DNA from: CAZXBB01 sp964638815
GTDB lineage: Bacteria > Planctomycetota > Phycisphaerae > Phycisphaerales > SM1A02
NCBI GenBank assembly: GCA_964638815.1
Contig: CAZXBB010000342.1
Location: forward strand, 1 to 12,614
DNA length: 12,614 nt
Direction of reading: 5' to 3'
In this document: positions 1 to 6,958 of the stretch, one piece after another
Position numbering within the stretch: the stretch's first letter is position 1
Layout of the letters: each line of letters opens with the position of its first letter
Notes under the pieces: generated by a model
What the model was told of the DNA's origin: nothing
Seen by the model: only the letters and a program-made list of their open reading frames with translations
Database searches by the model: none
Made by a program: the position numbers and the translations under genes

Positions 1-6
1 GCGCAA

Positions 7-111
7 CCAGCGCGGCAAGCCGATCGCGTGAGCGTTCGGGCGAGCCGATGGCATATCCTCTCGATACGTCGAGGCTCGAACGAGCGCTCACGCGATTGGA
101 TCGCCCGCTGG
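7..111. repeat. Long imperfect palindrome / extended hairpin
   Basis: Positions 7-46 pair with 73-111 around a loop at 47-72. I count 33 Watson-Crick pairs: 7-12 with 106-111; 14-16 with 103-105; 18 with 101; 20-21 with 98-99; 23-34 with 85-96 (12 unbroken pairs); 36-38 with 81-83; and 41-46 with 73-78. G-U pairs at 22/97 and 35/84 would add two in a plus-strand RNA. The interruptions are one bulge at 13, single mismatches at 17/102 and 19/100, and a 2x2 internal loop at 39-40/79-80. No gene covers it. It ends 77 nt before the sulfurtransferase start. It could be the terminator of a gene to the left, a structured RNA, or a small palindromic repeat element. There is no T-run after either arm. 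Confidence 0.7.
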
Positions 112-138
112 ACGACCCGGTTCATGCATAATGCGGGC

Positions 139-144
139 TAGAAT
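139..144 (+). promoter_or_regulatory. Possible -10 box for the sulfurtransferase-dioxygenase operon
   Basis: TAGAAT differs from the sigma-70 -10 consensus TATAAT at one position and lies about 44 nt before the ATG at 188. A start near 151 would give a leader of roughly 37 nt carrying the AAGGGA ribosome site at 174-179. I see no good -35 hexamer 16-18 nt upstream. CATAAT at 127-132 is an alternative box. This is a motif reading only. Confidence 0.3.
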
Positions 145-187
145 GCCCACGGGCACCGAAGCAACTCGCGACGAAGGGACGATCGCC

Positions 188-1063
188 ATGGCTGAATACG
201 CGCATCCCGAGGTCCTGGTCTCGACGGACTGGGTCAGGGCTCACCACACCGACGACGGCGTAAGGGTCGTCGAGGTCGACGTGGACACGACGGCGTACGA
301 CTCGGGGCACATCCCGGACGCGGTCGGATTCAACTGGCAGACCGAGCTCCAGGACCAGGTCGCGCGCGACATCGTCTCGAGGGAGAACTTCGAGAAGCTC
401 GTGGGCGGCGCCGGCATCGCGGCCGGCGACACCGTCGTCCTCTACGGCGACCACAACAACTGGTTCGCGGCCTACGCCTACTGGCTGTTCAGGCTGTACG
501 GCCACGAGCCGGTCCGCCTGATGAACGGCGGCCGCGTCAAGTGGCTGCTCGACAAGAGCAATCCGCTCACCACGGAGAAGCCCGCACCGACGCCCGTGCC
601 CTACCGCGCTCACGAAGCGAACATGGACCTGCGCGCCCTGCTGGCGGACACCATGGAGGCGAGCCGTCTCGGCACGCACAGCCTCGTGGACGTCCGCAGC
701 CCGGACGAGTTCAGCGGCAGGATCATCGCCCCACCCGGCATGAACGAGACGGCGCAGCGCGGCGGCCACATCCCCGGGGCGGTCAGCGTGCCGTGGAGTT
801 CGGCGGTCAACGAGGACGGGACGTTCAGGTCGGCGGACGAACTGCGGCGGATCTACTTCGAGGAGAAGCACGTCGATCCGACCCGCGACGCGATCTCGTA
901 CTGCCGCATCGGCGAGCGCTCGAGCCACACGTGGTTCGTCCTCAAGTACCTCCTCGGCATCCGCAATGTGAAGAACTACGACGGAAGCTGGACCGAGTAC
1001 GGGAACATCGTCGGGGCGCCGATCGAGAAGACCGCGGATTCCCCTGTCGGCGCGGGCACCTGA
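188..1063 (+). CDS. Thiosulfate / 3-mercaptopyruvate-type sulfurtransferase (tandem rhodanese)
   Basis: Predicted 291-aa cytoplasmic sulfurtransferase that moves sulfane sulfur from thiosulfate (or mercaptopyruvate) to cyanide, sulfite or thiol acceptors through a cysteine persulfide. It has two rhodanese domains. The N-terminal one (about residues 8-125) carries VVLYGDHNN where the active loop would be and lacks the cysteine, so it is the usual inactive half. The C-terminal one (about 145-280) has LVDVRSPDEF, GHIPGA and the active loop CRIGER with catalytic Cys239. The stretch CRIGERSSHTWFVL recalls the mycobacterial CysA-type thiosulfate sulfurtransferases; the loop favours thiosulfate over mercaptopyruvate, but I would not fix the substrate. 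The ATG at 188 has AAGGGA 8 nt upstream, whereas an in-frame ATG at 131 adds a non-conserved, non-signal-like tail. The dioxygenase gene starts 30 nt downstream, suggesting one operon. Confidence 0.93.
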   Translation: MAEYAHPEVLVSTDWVRAHHTDDGVRVVEVDVDTTAYDSGHIPDAVGFNWQTELQDQVARDIVSRENFEKLVGGAGIAAGDTVVLYGDHNNWFAAYAYWLFRLYGHEPVRLMNGGRVKWLLDKSNPLTTEKPAPTPVPYRAHEANMDLRALLADTMEASRLGTHSLVDVRSPDEFSGRIIAPPGMNETAQRGGHIPGAVSVPWSSAVNEDGTFRSADELRRIYFEEKHVDPTRDAISYCRIGERSSHTWFVLKYLLGIRNVKNYDGSWTEYGNIVGAPIEKTADSPVGAGT

Positions 1064-1093
1064 TCCGTTATCATCGAGAGCGAGGTGTCCCCG

Positions 1094-1636
1094 ATGAAGC
1101 TGGAATCGTTCCTGACCGAGCTCGACCGACACGAGAAAGCCGTCCCGATCGATGAGCTGGTGGACCGGCTGGAACGGCTCGAGATCACGCGGGCGGACGT
1201 CGAGCACATCGTGGCGTTCGACGACGACCGCTACAAGCGGAACGTGCTGCGGGTCGGCTCCGGCTACGCGGCCCTGATCCTCTGCTGGCAGCCCGGGCAG
1301 TCCAGCCCGATCCACGATCACCGCGGCTCCGCCTGCGGCGTGCTCGTGCTCGACGGCCTGCTGCACGAGACGAAGTACAAGCGCGGCGCCGACGGCATGC
1401 TCCGCGCGACGACCACCGGCACGATGCGACGCGGCGACGTGTGCGGCTCGTACGACGCCGACATCCACGTGATCGGCAATCGCCAGCCGCCGGGGCAGGA
1501 TCTCGTCACGCTGCACGTCTACACGCCCCCGCTCCGGGACTTCCACATCTACTCGCTCGACAGCCCGGAGGTGGAGGTGTGCCAGGACCGTGAGACGATG
1601 GAGGCGCAGCGGCAGCTCGAAGCGCAGCGGGCGTAG
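1094..1636 (+). CDS. cdo: Cysteine dioxygenase, type I (cupin)
   Basis: Predicted 180-aa non-haem Fe(II) enzyme that oxidises L-cysteine with O2 to cysteine sulfinate, the entry to sulfite (or hypotaurine) formation. The cupin signature is clear: SPIHDH gives iron ligands His74 and His76, and DIHVIGN gives the third ligand, His125. YKRN places Arg49 where rat CDO has the substrate carboxylate-binding Arg60. TLHVYTPP supplies His141 and Tyr143, matching rat His155 and Tyr157. Cys81 lies seven residues after His74, the same spacing as rat His86-Cys93, so a Cys-Tyr cofactor like the mammalian one is possible, although many bacterial CDOs have Gly there. Length is normal for bacterial CDOs. I chose ATG 1094 because GAGG (1082-1085) sits 8 nt upstream; GTG 1085 is the alternative. 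A 3-mercaptopropionate dioxygenase is a less likely reading, since Arg49 is present. Confidence 0.93.
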   Translation: MKLESFLTELDRHEKAVPIDELVDRLERLEITRADVEHIVAFDDDRYKRNVLRVGSGYAALILCWQPGQSSPIHDHRGSACGVLVLDGLLHETKYKRGADGMLRATTTGTMRRGDVCGSYDADIHVIGNRQPPGQDLVTLHVYTPPLRDFHIYSLDSPEVEVCQDRETMEAQRQLEAQRA

Positions 1637-1644
1637 CCCGGTCC

Positions 1645-1664
1645 GCGTCGGGTTCGAACCACGC
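1645..1664. other. Small dyad-symmetric site, possible operator
   Basis: GGTTCGAACC (1651-1660) is a perfect 10-nt palindrome. The flanks GCGT (1645-1648) and ACGC (1661-1664) also pair if two bases at 1649-1650 bulge. It sits 8 nt after the dioxygenase stop and about 130 nt before the exporter gene. It could be a regulator site or a chance palindrome. The TTCGAAC resembles a tRNA T-loop, but no T-stem or tRNA body surrounds it. Confidence 0.2.
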
Positions 1665-1692
1665 AGGGCCGCCGAGCGACGGCAGATCCGTC

Positions 1693-1729
1693 CTGCCGGG
1701 TCGGGGGCGATCACGGAGCAGCCCGGCAG
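1693..1729 (+). terminator. Hairpin after the dioxygenase gene, weak terminator candidate
   Basis: CTGCCGGG (1693-1700) pairs perfectly with CCCGGCAG (1722-1729) across a 21-nt loop. A competing pairing of ATCCGT (1686-1691) with ACGGA (1713-1717) overlaps the loop. It lies about 57 nt after the dioxygenase stop. There is no T-run, so an intrinsic terminator is uncertain; it may only be a structured spacer. Confidence 0.3.
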
Positions 1730-1757
1730 CCCCGGTCGATGCCCGCCGTGCCGCGCC

Positions 1758-1786
1758 TCGATAGACCTCTGTGCAAGCCATAGACT
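1758..1786 (+). promoter_or_regulatory. Possible promoter for the TSUP exporter, leaderless arrangement
   Basis: TCGATA (1758-1763; four of six match TTGACA) is followed after 17 nt by TAGACT (1781-1786; four of six match TATAAT). The box ends 7 nt before the ATG at 1794, which would put the transcription start at or next to the start codon. No Shine-Dalgarno-like purine run precedes this ATG, consistent with a leaderless message. If real, the exporter has its own promoter in addition to any read-through from the dioxygenase. Confidence 0.4.
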
Positions 1787-1793
1787 CTCCCGC

Positions 1794-2603
1794 ATGCCGT
1801 TCGCCTATGACGAGCTGGTCCGGCTGCTCGCGCTCGGTCTCTTCGCGGGGGTCGTCGGCGGGCTGGTCGGGCTCGGCGGGTCGATCATCATCATCCCCGT
1901 CCTCACGCTCTCCATGCACCGCGACCAGCACCTCGCGCAGGCCGCCGGGATGCTGGTCAACATCTTCGTGGCCGCCCCGGCGGCGATGCGGCACCATGTC
2001 GCCGAGGCGATCCGGTGGGACGTGATGCTGCGCATGCTTCCGTTCGGCGTCGTGTTCATCCTCGTCGGGGTCGAGTTGAGCAACCAGGTGGACGGCGCCA
2101 TGCTCCAGAAGCTCTTCGGCGGCTTCCTCGTCTATGTCATCCTCTTCAAGCTGCTGAAGCGGTACCGCGACCGCCACCTCCGCGCCAGGCCGTGCGCCCG
2201 GGTCGGCTGGGTCCCCGCCGGCGTCGCGGGCGGCGTGATGGGATTCTTCGCGGGTCTCCTCGGCATCGGCGGCGGCCCCCTCGCGGTGCCGATGCTCCAG
2301 CGCATCTGCGCGCTCCCGCTCCGCGAGGGCATCGCCACGAGCAGCGCGGTGATCTCCGTGACGTCCGTCGTCGGCGCGGCCCGCAAGAACGCGGCGCTCG
2401 AGCACCTCACGGACGCCGCCGGCGTGCCCTTGGGCCTCCACTTCAGCGACAGCCTCTGGATTGCGGCGTGCCTCGCCCCCACCGCCACGCTCGGCGCCCT
2501 CTTCGGCGCCGGACTGACGCACCGGCTTCCGCTGACGTGGGTGCGCGTCGCGTTCCTGGTGTTCCTCGGCTGGGCGGCGGCGCAGATGCTCGGGATCCTG
2601 TGA
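1794..2603 (+). CDS. TSUP family (TauE/SafE) membrane transporter, probable sulfur-anion exporter
   Basis: Predicted 269-aa integral inner-membrane protein of the TauE/SafE/YfcA (TSUP, DUF81) family, whose characterised members move sulfite, sulfoacetate, thiosulfate or other organic anions. It has the two-fold repeat of the family. The first half opens with a helix containing GGLVGLGGS (residues 22-30); the second contains AGLLGIGGG (153-161) followed by ATSSAVISVTSVVGA (181-195). Roughly eight hydrophobic helices are visible, with a basic loop KLLKRYRDRHLR at 119-130 between the halves. Length is typical. The frame is open back to 1590, but that extension is Arg/Pro-rich and unlike the family, so ATG 1794 is preferred. 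Placement after a sulfurtransferase and cysteine dioxygenase, and opposite a SoeA-like oxidoreductase, suggests sulfite export; this is inference. It ends 39 nt from the stop of the converging oxidoreductase gene. Confidence 0.9.
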   Translation: MPFAYDELVRLLALGLFAGVVGGLVGLGGSIIIIPVLTLSMHRDQHLAQAAGMLVNIFVAAPAAMRHHVAEAIRWDVMLRMLPFGVVFILVGVELSNQVDGAMLQKLFGGFLVYVILFKLLKRYRDRHLRARPCARVGWVPAGVAGGVMGFFAGLLGIGGGPLAVPMLQRICALPLREGIATSSAVISVTSVVGAARKNAALEHLTDAAGVPLGLHFSDSLWIAACLAPTATLGALFGAGLTHRLPLTWVRVAFLVFLGWAAAQMLGIL

Positions 2604-2631
2604 GCCCGCGACTCGAGACGCCGGCCTCGCG

Positions 2632-2649
2632 GCCTCTCATTATCAGATC
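2632..2649 (+). repeat. Left arm of an exact 18-bp inverted repeat around the oxidoreductase pair
   Basis: GCCTCTCATTATCAGATC is the exact reverse complement of 6959-6976; the match breaks immediately on both sides. This arm includes the stop codon (TGA, 2643-2645 on the minus strand) of the molybdopterin gene and lies 28 nt after the exporter stop. It is noticeably richer in A+T than its surroundings. It does not fold on itself, so it is not a simple terminator. Confidence 0.85.
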
Positions 2650-5414
2650 TCGTAAGCCTCCGGCGCCGGCCGCACCGCGCGTGCGAACCATCTCGGGCGG
2701 CGCAGACCACCGGGACCCGGCGCCGGCTTCGTGAGCGCGAGCCACTCCCGGTAGACCTCCATCGACTTCGTCGTGTCGACGAGGACGTCGCCGTACCGGT
2801 CGCCCGCGTCCGCCCTCGTCACGCGGACTTTCTGGTGCCAGCAGTGCTGGCCGGAGATCGGATCCGGCTGGACCGGAAAGGTCATGTTCTGATGCACGCC
2901 GCCGTCCGACCACCAGACGCGCCGGCTGTCGGGGTCGTCTGATACGAACGGGCCGATCGACTCGACCCGGCGGAAGCGGTACGTGCCCGGGCCGGTCTCC
3001 TCGCGGATCACCTTCGCGCTCGCCCAGCGGTCCGTGCCCGTGTCGTCGAAGAGACGCCAGCGGCCGAGGTGGTGCGAGCACGCGACGATGTCGGGGCGGA
3101 TCGCCTCGGTCACCCACGCGCGGTTCACGAAGTGACCGATCCGCGTCGCGACGCGTACGAGGTCGCCGGTCCCGACGCCGACCTGCGCGGCCACCGCCGG
3201 GTGCATCCACACCGGGTTCGTGTTCGACAGCTCATAGAGCCACTTCGCGTTGGCCGAGCGCGTGTGGATGAGCGTCGGAAGGCGGAACGTCGGGATGAGG
3301 ACGTACTCGCCATTCGCGCGGTCGAGCGTCTCGCGGTGGATGTGGCTGCGGATGTACGCGGGCATCGTGCCGTCGGGCCAGCCCCACTCGGCCATCGTCG
3401 CGCTGTGAATCTCGAGCCGCCGCGAGGGCGTCCTGAACCCGACGCGGGGCGTGCCCTCCTCCATGACGCCGATCGGCGCGCCGTCGCGGACGATCGTGCC
3501 GTTCTCGACGGTCGACGCCGCCACCGCGTCGGCGGGCACCGCCTCGCGGAAACCGTCGTACGCCTCCTTCTCGACGAGGAACGCGCCGTACTTCCGCATG
3601 TACGCCAGCGGCGTGAGACCGTGTTTCGCCGCTTCCTCCGGCAGGCCGGGAACGCTGTTTTCGAAGATCCACCGGTAGTACTCGTCGATGGTGATCTTCT
3701 CGCCCGGCCGGTACGGCGACTCGTAGTACCTGCGGATGCCGAGCGCGCCGTCGGGATCGATCCGCCACGACAGCTCGATCCAGAACTCGTCCTCCTCCCA
3801 CACGGCGCCTGGATTGGTGCGCCACGTGAGATCCACGTTCTGACCGACCCGCGCGCGGGCCACCCGCGTCACCGGCTGGCGGAAGCTGATCCACTTCGCG
3901 GCGTGCGTCTCCTGGCTCATCAGGTCGTGCCGCTCCGGACCGAGCCCCATCGGCAGCACGTAGTCGGCGTACTGCGCGGTCTCGTTCCACGTCGGCGTGA
4001 GGGCCGCGTGCAGCTCGATCTTCGACTCGTCCCGGAGCACGCGCTCCCAGAGCATGCCGTCCGGGTTCGTCCACACCGGGTTGTAGACCCGCGTGAAGTA
4101 CGCCGCGATCTTCCCGCGGCCCTCCTCGAGGAAATGCGGCAGGAGGTACGACGGCTCGTGGTACGCCAGCGGATACTCGCGCGGATAGAGCAGCTCGCTC
4201 CAGACGTTCTGCGGGGGCGGCTTCATGAACGGCGGCGGGACGAACTTGTTGTGCGCGTTGAGGTGCGTCCCGCCCTTCGCGTCAACGCCGCCCACGAGCA
4301 CGACGAGGAACTGGAGGCACCGCGCAACCTGCCAGCCGCCGAGGTTGCCCGCGCACGCATTCCGCCACACGTGCGAGGCGAACGCACTGCCGGCCCGGCC
4401 GATCTCGCGGGCGACGTCGCGGATCATCTCCGCGTCCACGTCGCACTCCGCGGCCGCCGCCTCGGGGGTGTTGGCGGCGTAGTGCGTCTTCAGCGCGTCG
4501 ATGAACGCGTCGAACGTGATCCCGGCGTCGTCACCCCGCAGCGCCCGCAGGCACTCGGGCCAGTTGACCCACTGCTCGAGGAACGCCCGGTCGTACAGCT
4601 CCTCCGCGAGGATGACATGCGCCATCGCCAGCAGCAGCATCGCCTCGGTGCCGGGCAGCGGCGCGAGCCAGTAGTCCGCCCGCGACGCGGTGTTCGACAG
4701 GCGGACGTCGATCACGCAGAGCTTCGCCCCGTGCGACTTCGCCTCCACGATCCGCTGCGCGTGCGGGTTGAAGTAGTGACCCGTCTCGAGGTGCGCGGAC
4801 AGCAGCAGGATGAACTTCGCGTTCGCGTGGTCGGGCGACGGCCGGTCCGCCCCGCTCCACAGCGCGTAGCCGATCCGCGCGGCTGACGAGCAGACGTTGG
4901 TGTGCGAGTTGTGCCCGTCCACGCCCCACGACTGGAGCACCCGGTCCATGTAGCCGTCGTGTCCGGGTCGCCCCACGTGGTACATCACTTCCGTCCGCCG
5001 GTCCTCGACGATCGCGCTGCGGATCTTCGCCGCGATGACGTCCAGCACCTCGTCCCACGTCGTCCGCTCGAACCGGCCCGATCCGCGCGGACCGACGCGT
5101 TTCAGCGGATGGAGGATGCGGCCGGGGTCCTCGACCTGGTTGATCGTCGCGGGCCCCTTCGCGCAGTTCTTCCCGCGCGAGCCGGGGTGGTGGGGATTCC
5201 CCTCCAGCTTCCGGATCGTCATCGTCTCCCTGTCGACGTACGCCATGAGCCCGCACGCGGCCTCGCAGTTGAAGCACGTCGTCGGCACGAGCATGTACCG
5301 GCGCTCGACCCGCCGCGGCCACGCGCCGGGGTCGAACTCCGCCCAGTCGTCCCACTGGTCCACGGGCGGGAACGACTCGAGGGGCGTCACATCGAGAGGA
5401 GCCGGTTCTTTCAT
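2643..5414 (-). CDS. Molybdopterin oxidoreductase catalytic subunit, SoeA-like (probable sulfite dehydrogenase)
   Basis: Predicted 923-aa catalytic subunit of the DMSO reductase superfamily, binding bis-molybdopterin guanine dinucleotide and one [4Fe-4S] cluster. Cluster ligands are Cys47, Cys50, Cys54 and Cys84 (CFNCEAAC, then KNCAKG). A candidate Mo ligand is Cys175 in HTNVCSSAAR, though this needs alignment. The large alpha/beta domains fill the middle, and the C-terminal dinucleotide-binding barrel starts near residue 710 (FRLPTLIHTR, NTNPVWMHP). The N-terminus has no twin-arginine signal, so it should stay in the cytoplasm; that fits SoeA rather than Tat-exported PsrA or PhsA. The ATG at 5414 lies 2 nt after the stop of the electron-transfer gene, with no Shine-Dalgarno, implying translational coupling. 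The open frame runs back to 5735 but overlaps that gene. Its substrate is inferred from the sulfur-gene neighbours; phenylacetyl-CoA-, arsenite- or thiosulfate-acting relatives are possible alternatives. Confidence 0.88.
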   Translation of the reverse strand: MKEPAPLDVTPLESFPPVDQWDDWAEFDPGAWPRRVERRYMLVPTTCFNCEAACGLMAYVDRETMTIRKLEGNPHHPGSRGKNCAKGPATINQVEDPGRILHPLKRVGPRGSGRFERTTWDEVLDVIAAKIRSAIVEDRRTEVMYHVGRPGHDGYMDRVLQSWGVDGHNSHTNVCSSAARIGYALWSGADRPSPDHANAKFILLLSAHLETGHYFNPHAQRIVEAKSHGAKLCVIDVRLSNTASRADYWLAPLPGTEAMLLLAMAHVILAEELYDRAFLEQWVNWPECLRALRGDDAGITFDAFIDALKTHYAANTPEAAAAECDVDAEMIRDVAREIGRAGSAFASHVWRNACAGNLGGWQVARCLQFLVVLVGGVDAKGGTHLNAHNKFVPPPFMKPPPQNVWSELLYPREYPLAYHEPSYLLPHFLEEGRGKIAAYFTRVYNPVWTNPDGMLWERVLRDESKIELHAALTPTWNETAQYADYVLPMGLGPERHDLMSQETHAAKWISFRQPVTRVARARVGQNVDLTWRTNPGAVWEEDEFWIELSWRIDPDGALGIRRYYESPYRPGEKITIDEYYRWIFENSVPGLPEEAAKHGLTPLAYMRKYGAFLVEKEAYDGFREAVPADAVAASTVENGTIVRDGAPIGVMEEGTPRVGFRTPSRRLEIHSATMAEWGWPDGTMPAYIRSHIHRETLDRANGEYVLIPTFRLPTLIHTRSANAKWLYELSNTNPVWMHPAVAAQVGVGTGDLVRVATRIGHFVNRAWVTEAIRPDIVACSHHLGRWRLFDDTGTDRWASAKVIREETGPGTYRFRRVESIGPFVSDDPDSRRVWWSDGGVHQNMTFPVQPDPISGQHCWHQKVRVTRADAGDRYGDVLVDTTKSMEVYREWLALTKPAPGPGGLRRPRWFARAVRPAPEAYEI

Positions 5415-5416
5415 GG

Positions 5417-6889
5417 CTACGACAACGGAGGCAACTGCGCCGCTCTCACGAACGCGTGCTCGTACAGATACAGCCCCGCGATCGCCGGTATCCAGGCGAC
5501 GGCGGGGGCGAGGAGCAGGACGACGAACGCGACGCCGACGCCGACGACGAGGCTGTCTCGCAGGAGACGGAACGGACCGAGCCGCAGTGTGCCGAGGAAC
5601 GCGGCGGCCTGCCGCGCGTTGTCGGTCTCGTGCGCGCGGGCGTGCTCGGCGATGGACAGCGCGGCGTGAACGAGAACGCCGATCGCGAACACGACCTTGA
5701 GCAGGACGCTCCCGGGGGCGAACGGCAGCAGGCACGCGGCGCCGCAGAAGGCGGCTTGGGCGAGGAGGTGCGGCAGCAGCAGGTCGCTCTCCCAGAGATC
5801 ACGCCCCCTGCACTGGCCGAACAGGAACGCCGTGTATCCCGCCGCCGCCATGCCGAGCAGCGCGCCGACGATGCGCATCGCGTGGGCCGCCGCGCTCTGC
5901 CCGAAGGCCTCGAGCCCGATCGTCACGACCAGCACGGCCGAGAAGGCCCCGAGGATGACGCCGCCGCGCACGAGCCAGCTCCTCCAGTTCGGCCGCGTGA
6001 GCAACCGGTAGAAGAACTGCGGTCGCGCGAGATCCTCCACGAGCAGGATGAGCGTGATCACCGTGAAAGCGAGCGCGAGCAGCTCCGGTACGAAACGTCC
6101 CGCGAATCCCTCGAGACCGATCAGCCCGGCAAACGGCGCGAGCATGGCCGCCCCCGCGGCGATCCCCTTCGTCACGAGGTAGAGCGCGACGGGCCAGCCC
6201 CACTCGACCTTGTGCCCCGTGTCGAGCACCACGGCGGCGTCCGGCGCGAGCGGGAGCGAGAGCGGCCACGCCTCGGGCTTCTGGGGCGGCCGCTCGCTCC
6301 AAAGGTACATGTCCGGCCGCGCCGCGGCCCCGGGGCGGAGCGAAACGTCGTCCGCCCCGATGTACCGCACGTTCGGCCCCGTCCCCTGCTCGGGACGCCG
6401 CACGCGGGTCTCCTTCGCGATCGTGAGCTGCGCCACCCGCGACCCCGGGTCGTCGAAGTCGCCGGGGATGATCGCGCCGACGGGGCACACCGTGACGCAC
6501 GCCGGCTCGAGGCGCTTCTCGACGCGGTGGGCGCAGAAGTGGCACTTCTCGACGGCGCCGTGGTCCTCGTTGAGATAGATCGCGTCGTACGGGCACGCCT
6601 GCATGCACGCCCGGCACCCGATGCACGCGTCGCGATCGATGTCCACGATGCCGTCGGGCCGCTTCTCGAGGGCGTTGACGGGGCAGATCGTGACGCACGG
6701 GGCGTCCGTGCAGTGGTTGCACCGCTGCACCAGGAAGTTCCGTTTCACCGAGGGGAACTTCCCGACCTCGGTGTACTTCACCGCCGTTCGGAACTTCCCG
6801 ACGGGCACGTCGTTCTCCGACTTGCAGGCGACCGTGCAGGCGTGACAGCCGATGCAGCTGTCGTGATCTATGACGAACCCGTATTGCAT
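5417..6889 (-). CDS. Four-cluster ferredoxin fused to NrfD-like membrane anchor (SoeB-SoeC-like fusion)
   Basis: Predicted 490-aa electron-transfer and membrane subunit for the downstream molybdoenzyme. Residues 1-160 are a four-[4Fe-4S] ferredoxin domain with all 16 cysteines: 12, 15, 18, 22; 57, 60, 65, 69; 89, 92, 95, 99; and 116, 119, 131, 135. A linker with a conserved-looking RRPEQGTGPNVRYIGADD (164-181) leads into a membrane domain (about 228-480) of roughly eight helices starting with WGWPVALYLVTKGIAAG, the entry motif of NrfD/PsrC/DmsC anchors. In SoeABC, PsrABC and DmsABC the ferredoxin and anchor are separate proteins; here they are one. There is no signal peptide, so the clusters face the cytoplasm like the Tat-less catalytic subunit. 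Electrons would pass from the Mo site through the clusters to membrane quinone. The start at 6889 puts CIGCHACTVAC at its usual place near the N-terminus. Confidence 0.9.
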   Translation of the reverse strand: MQYGFVIDHDSCIGCHACTVACKSENDVPVGKFRTAVKYTEVGKFPSVKRNFLVQRCNHCTDAPCVTICPVNALEKRPDGIVDIDRDACIGCRACMQACPYDAIYLNEDHGAVEKCHFCAHRVEKRLEPACVTVCPVGAIIPGDFDDPGSRVAQLTIAKETRVRRPEQGTGPNVRYIGADDVSLRPGAAARPDMYLWSERPPQKPEAWPLSLPLAPDAAVVLDTGHKVEWGWPVALYLVTKGIAAGAAMLAPFAGLIGLEGFAGRFVPELLALAFTVITLILLVEDLARPQFFYRLLTRPNWRSWLVRGGVILGAFSAVLVVTIGLEAFGQSAAAHAMRIVGALLGMAAAGYTAFLFGQCRGRDLWESDLLLPHLLAQAAFCGAACLLPFAPGSVLLKVVFAIGVLVHAALSIAEHARAHETDNARQAAAFLGTLRLGPFRLLRDSLVVGVGVAFVVLLLAPAVAWIPAIAGLYLYEHAFVRAAQLPPLS

Positions 6890-6897
6890 CGCGGGAC

Positions 6898-6903
6898 AGT
6901 GTA
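6898..6903 (-). promoter_or_regulatory. Possible -10 box of the oxidoreductase operon
   Basis: On the minus strand TACACT ends 8 nt before the ATG at 6889. No Shine-Dalgarno-like sequence lies in between, so a leaderless or near-leaderless message is possible. I see no convincing -35 hexamer. Read-through from the unknown gene ending at 6983 could also supply transcription. Confidence 0.25.
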
Positions 6904-6958
6904 GCGAGGCTCCGTCACGAGGAGACCCGGCGCGGCGACCGCGGCGAGGAAATGCTCT

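Noticed and set aside
1648..1664. tRNA T-loop-like GGTTCGAACC
   Set aside because: No T-stem, anticodon arm or acceptor stem can be drawn around it; treated as a small palindrome.
122..1795. 557-aa minus-strand open frame opposite the sulfurtransferase and dioxygenase
   Set aside because: Arg/Val/Asp-rich composition typical of antisense frames in GC-rich DNA; the plus strand carries two clear enzyme families.
1506..2522. 338-aa minus-strand open frame opposite the TSUP transporter
   Set aside because: Charged, repetitive Glu/Ala/Arg composition; the plus strand shows the two-fold TSUP motif.
2604..2642. Bidirectional terminator between the converging exporter and oxidoreductase genes
   Set aside because: Only a 4-bp GGCC/GGCC hairpin is present, with no T-run; too weak to call.
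2622..2649. Target-site duplication outside the 18-bp repeats
   Set aside because: The bases outside the two arms (TCGCG before 2632, AAGCG after 6976) do not form a convincing direct repeat, so transposition is not shown.
3069..4886. 605-aa plus-strand open frame opposite the molybdopterin gene
   Set aside because: Antisense shadow: Arg/Val/His-rich, no domain; the minus strand has an intact molybdoenzyme.
5415..5735. N-terminal extension of the molybdopterin subunit
   Set aside because: It overlaps the C-terminal membrane region of the fusion gene in another frame and is Arg-rich without any signal; ATG 5414 directly follows that gene's stop.
5456..6904. 482-aa plus-strand open frame opposite the ferredoxin-NrfD fusion
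   Set aside because: Highly charged Arg/Glu-rich shadow of a gene with 16 precisely spaced cluster cysteines.
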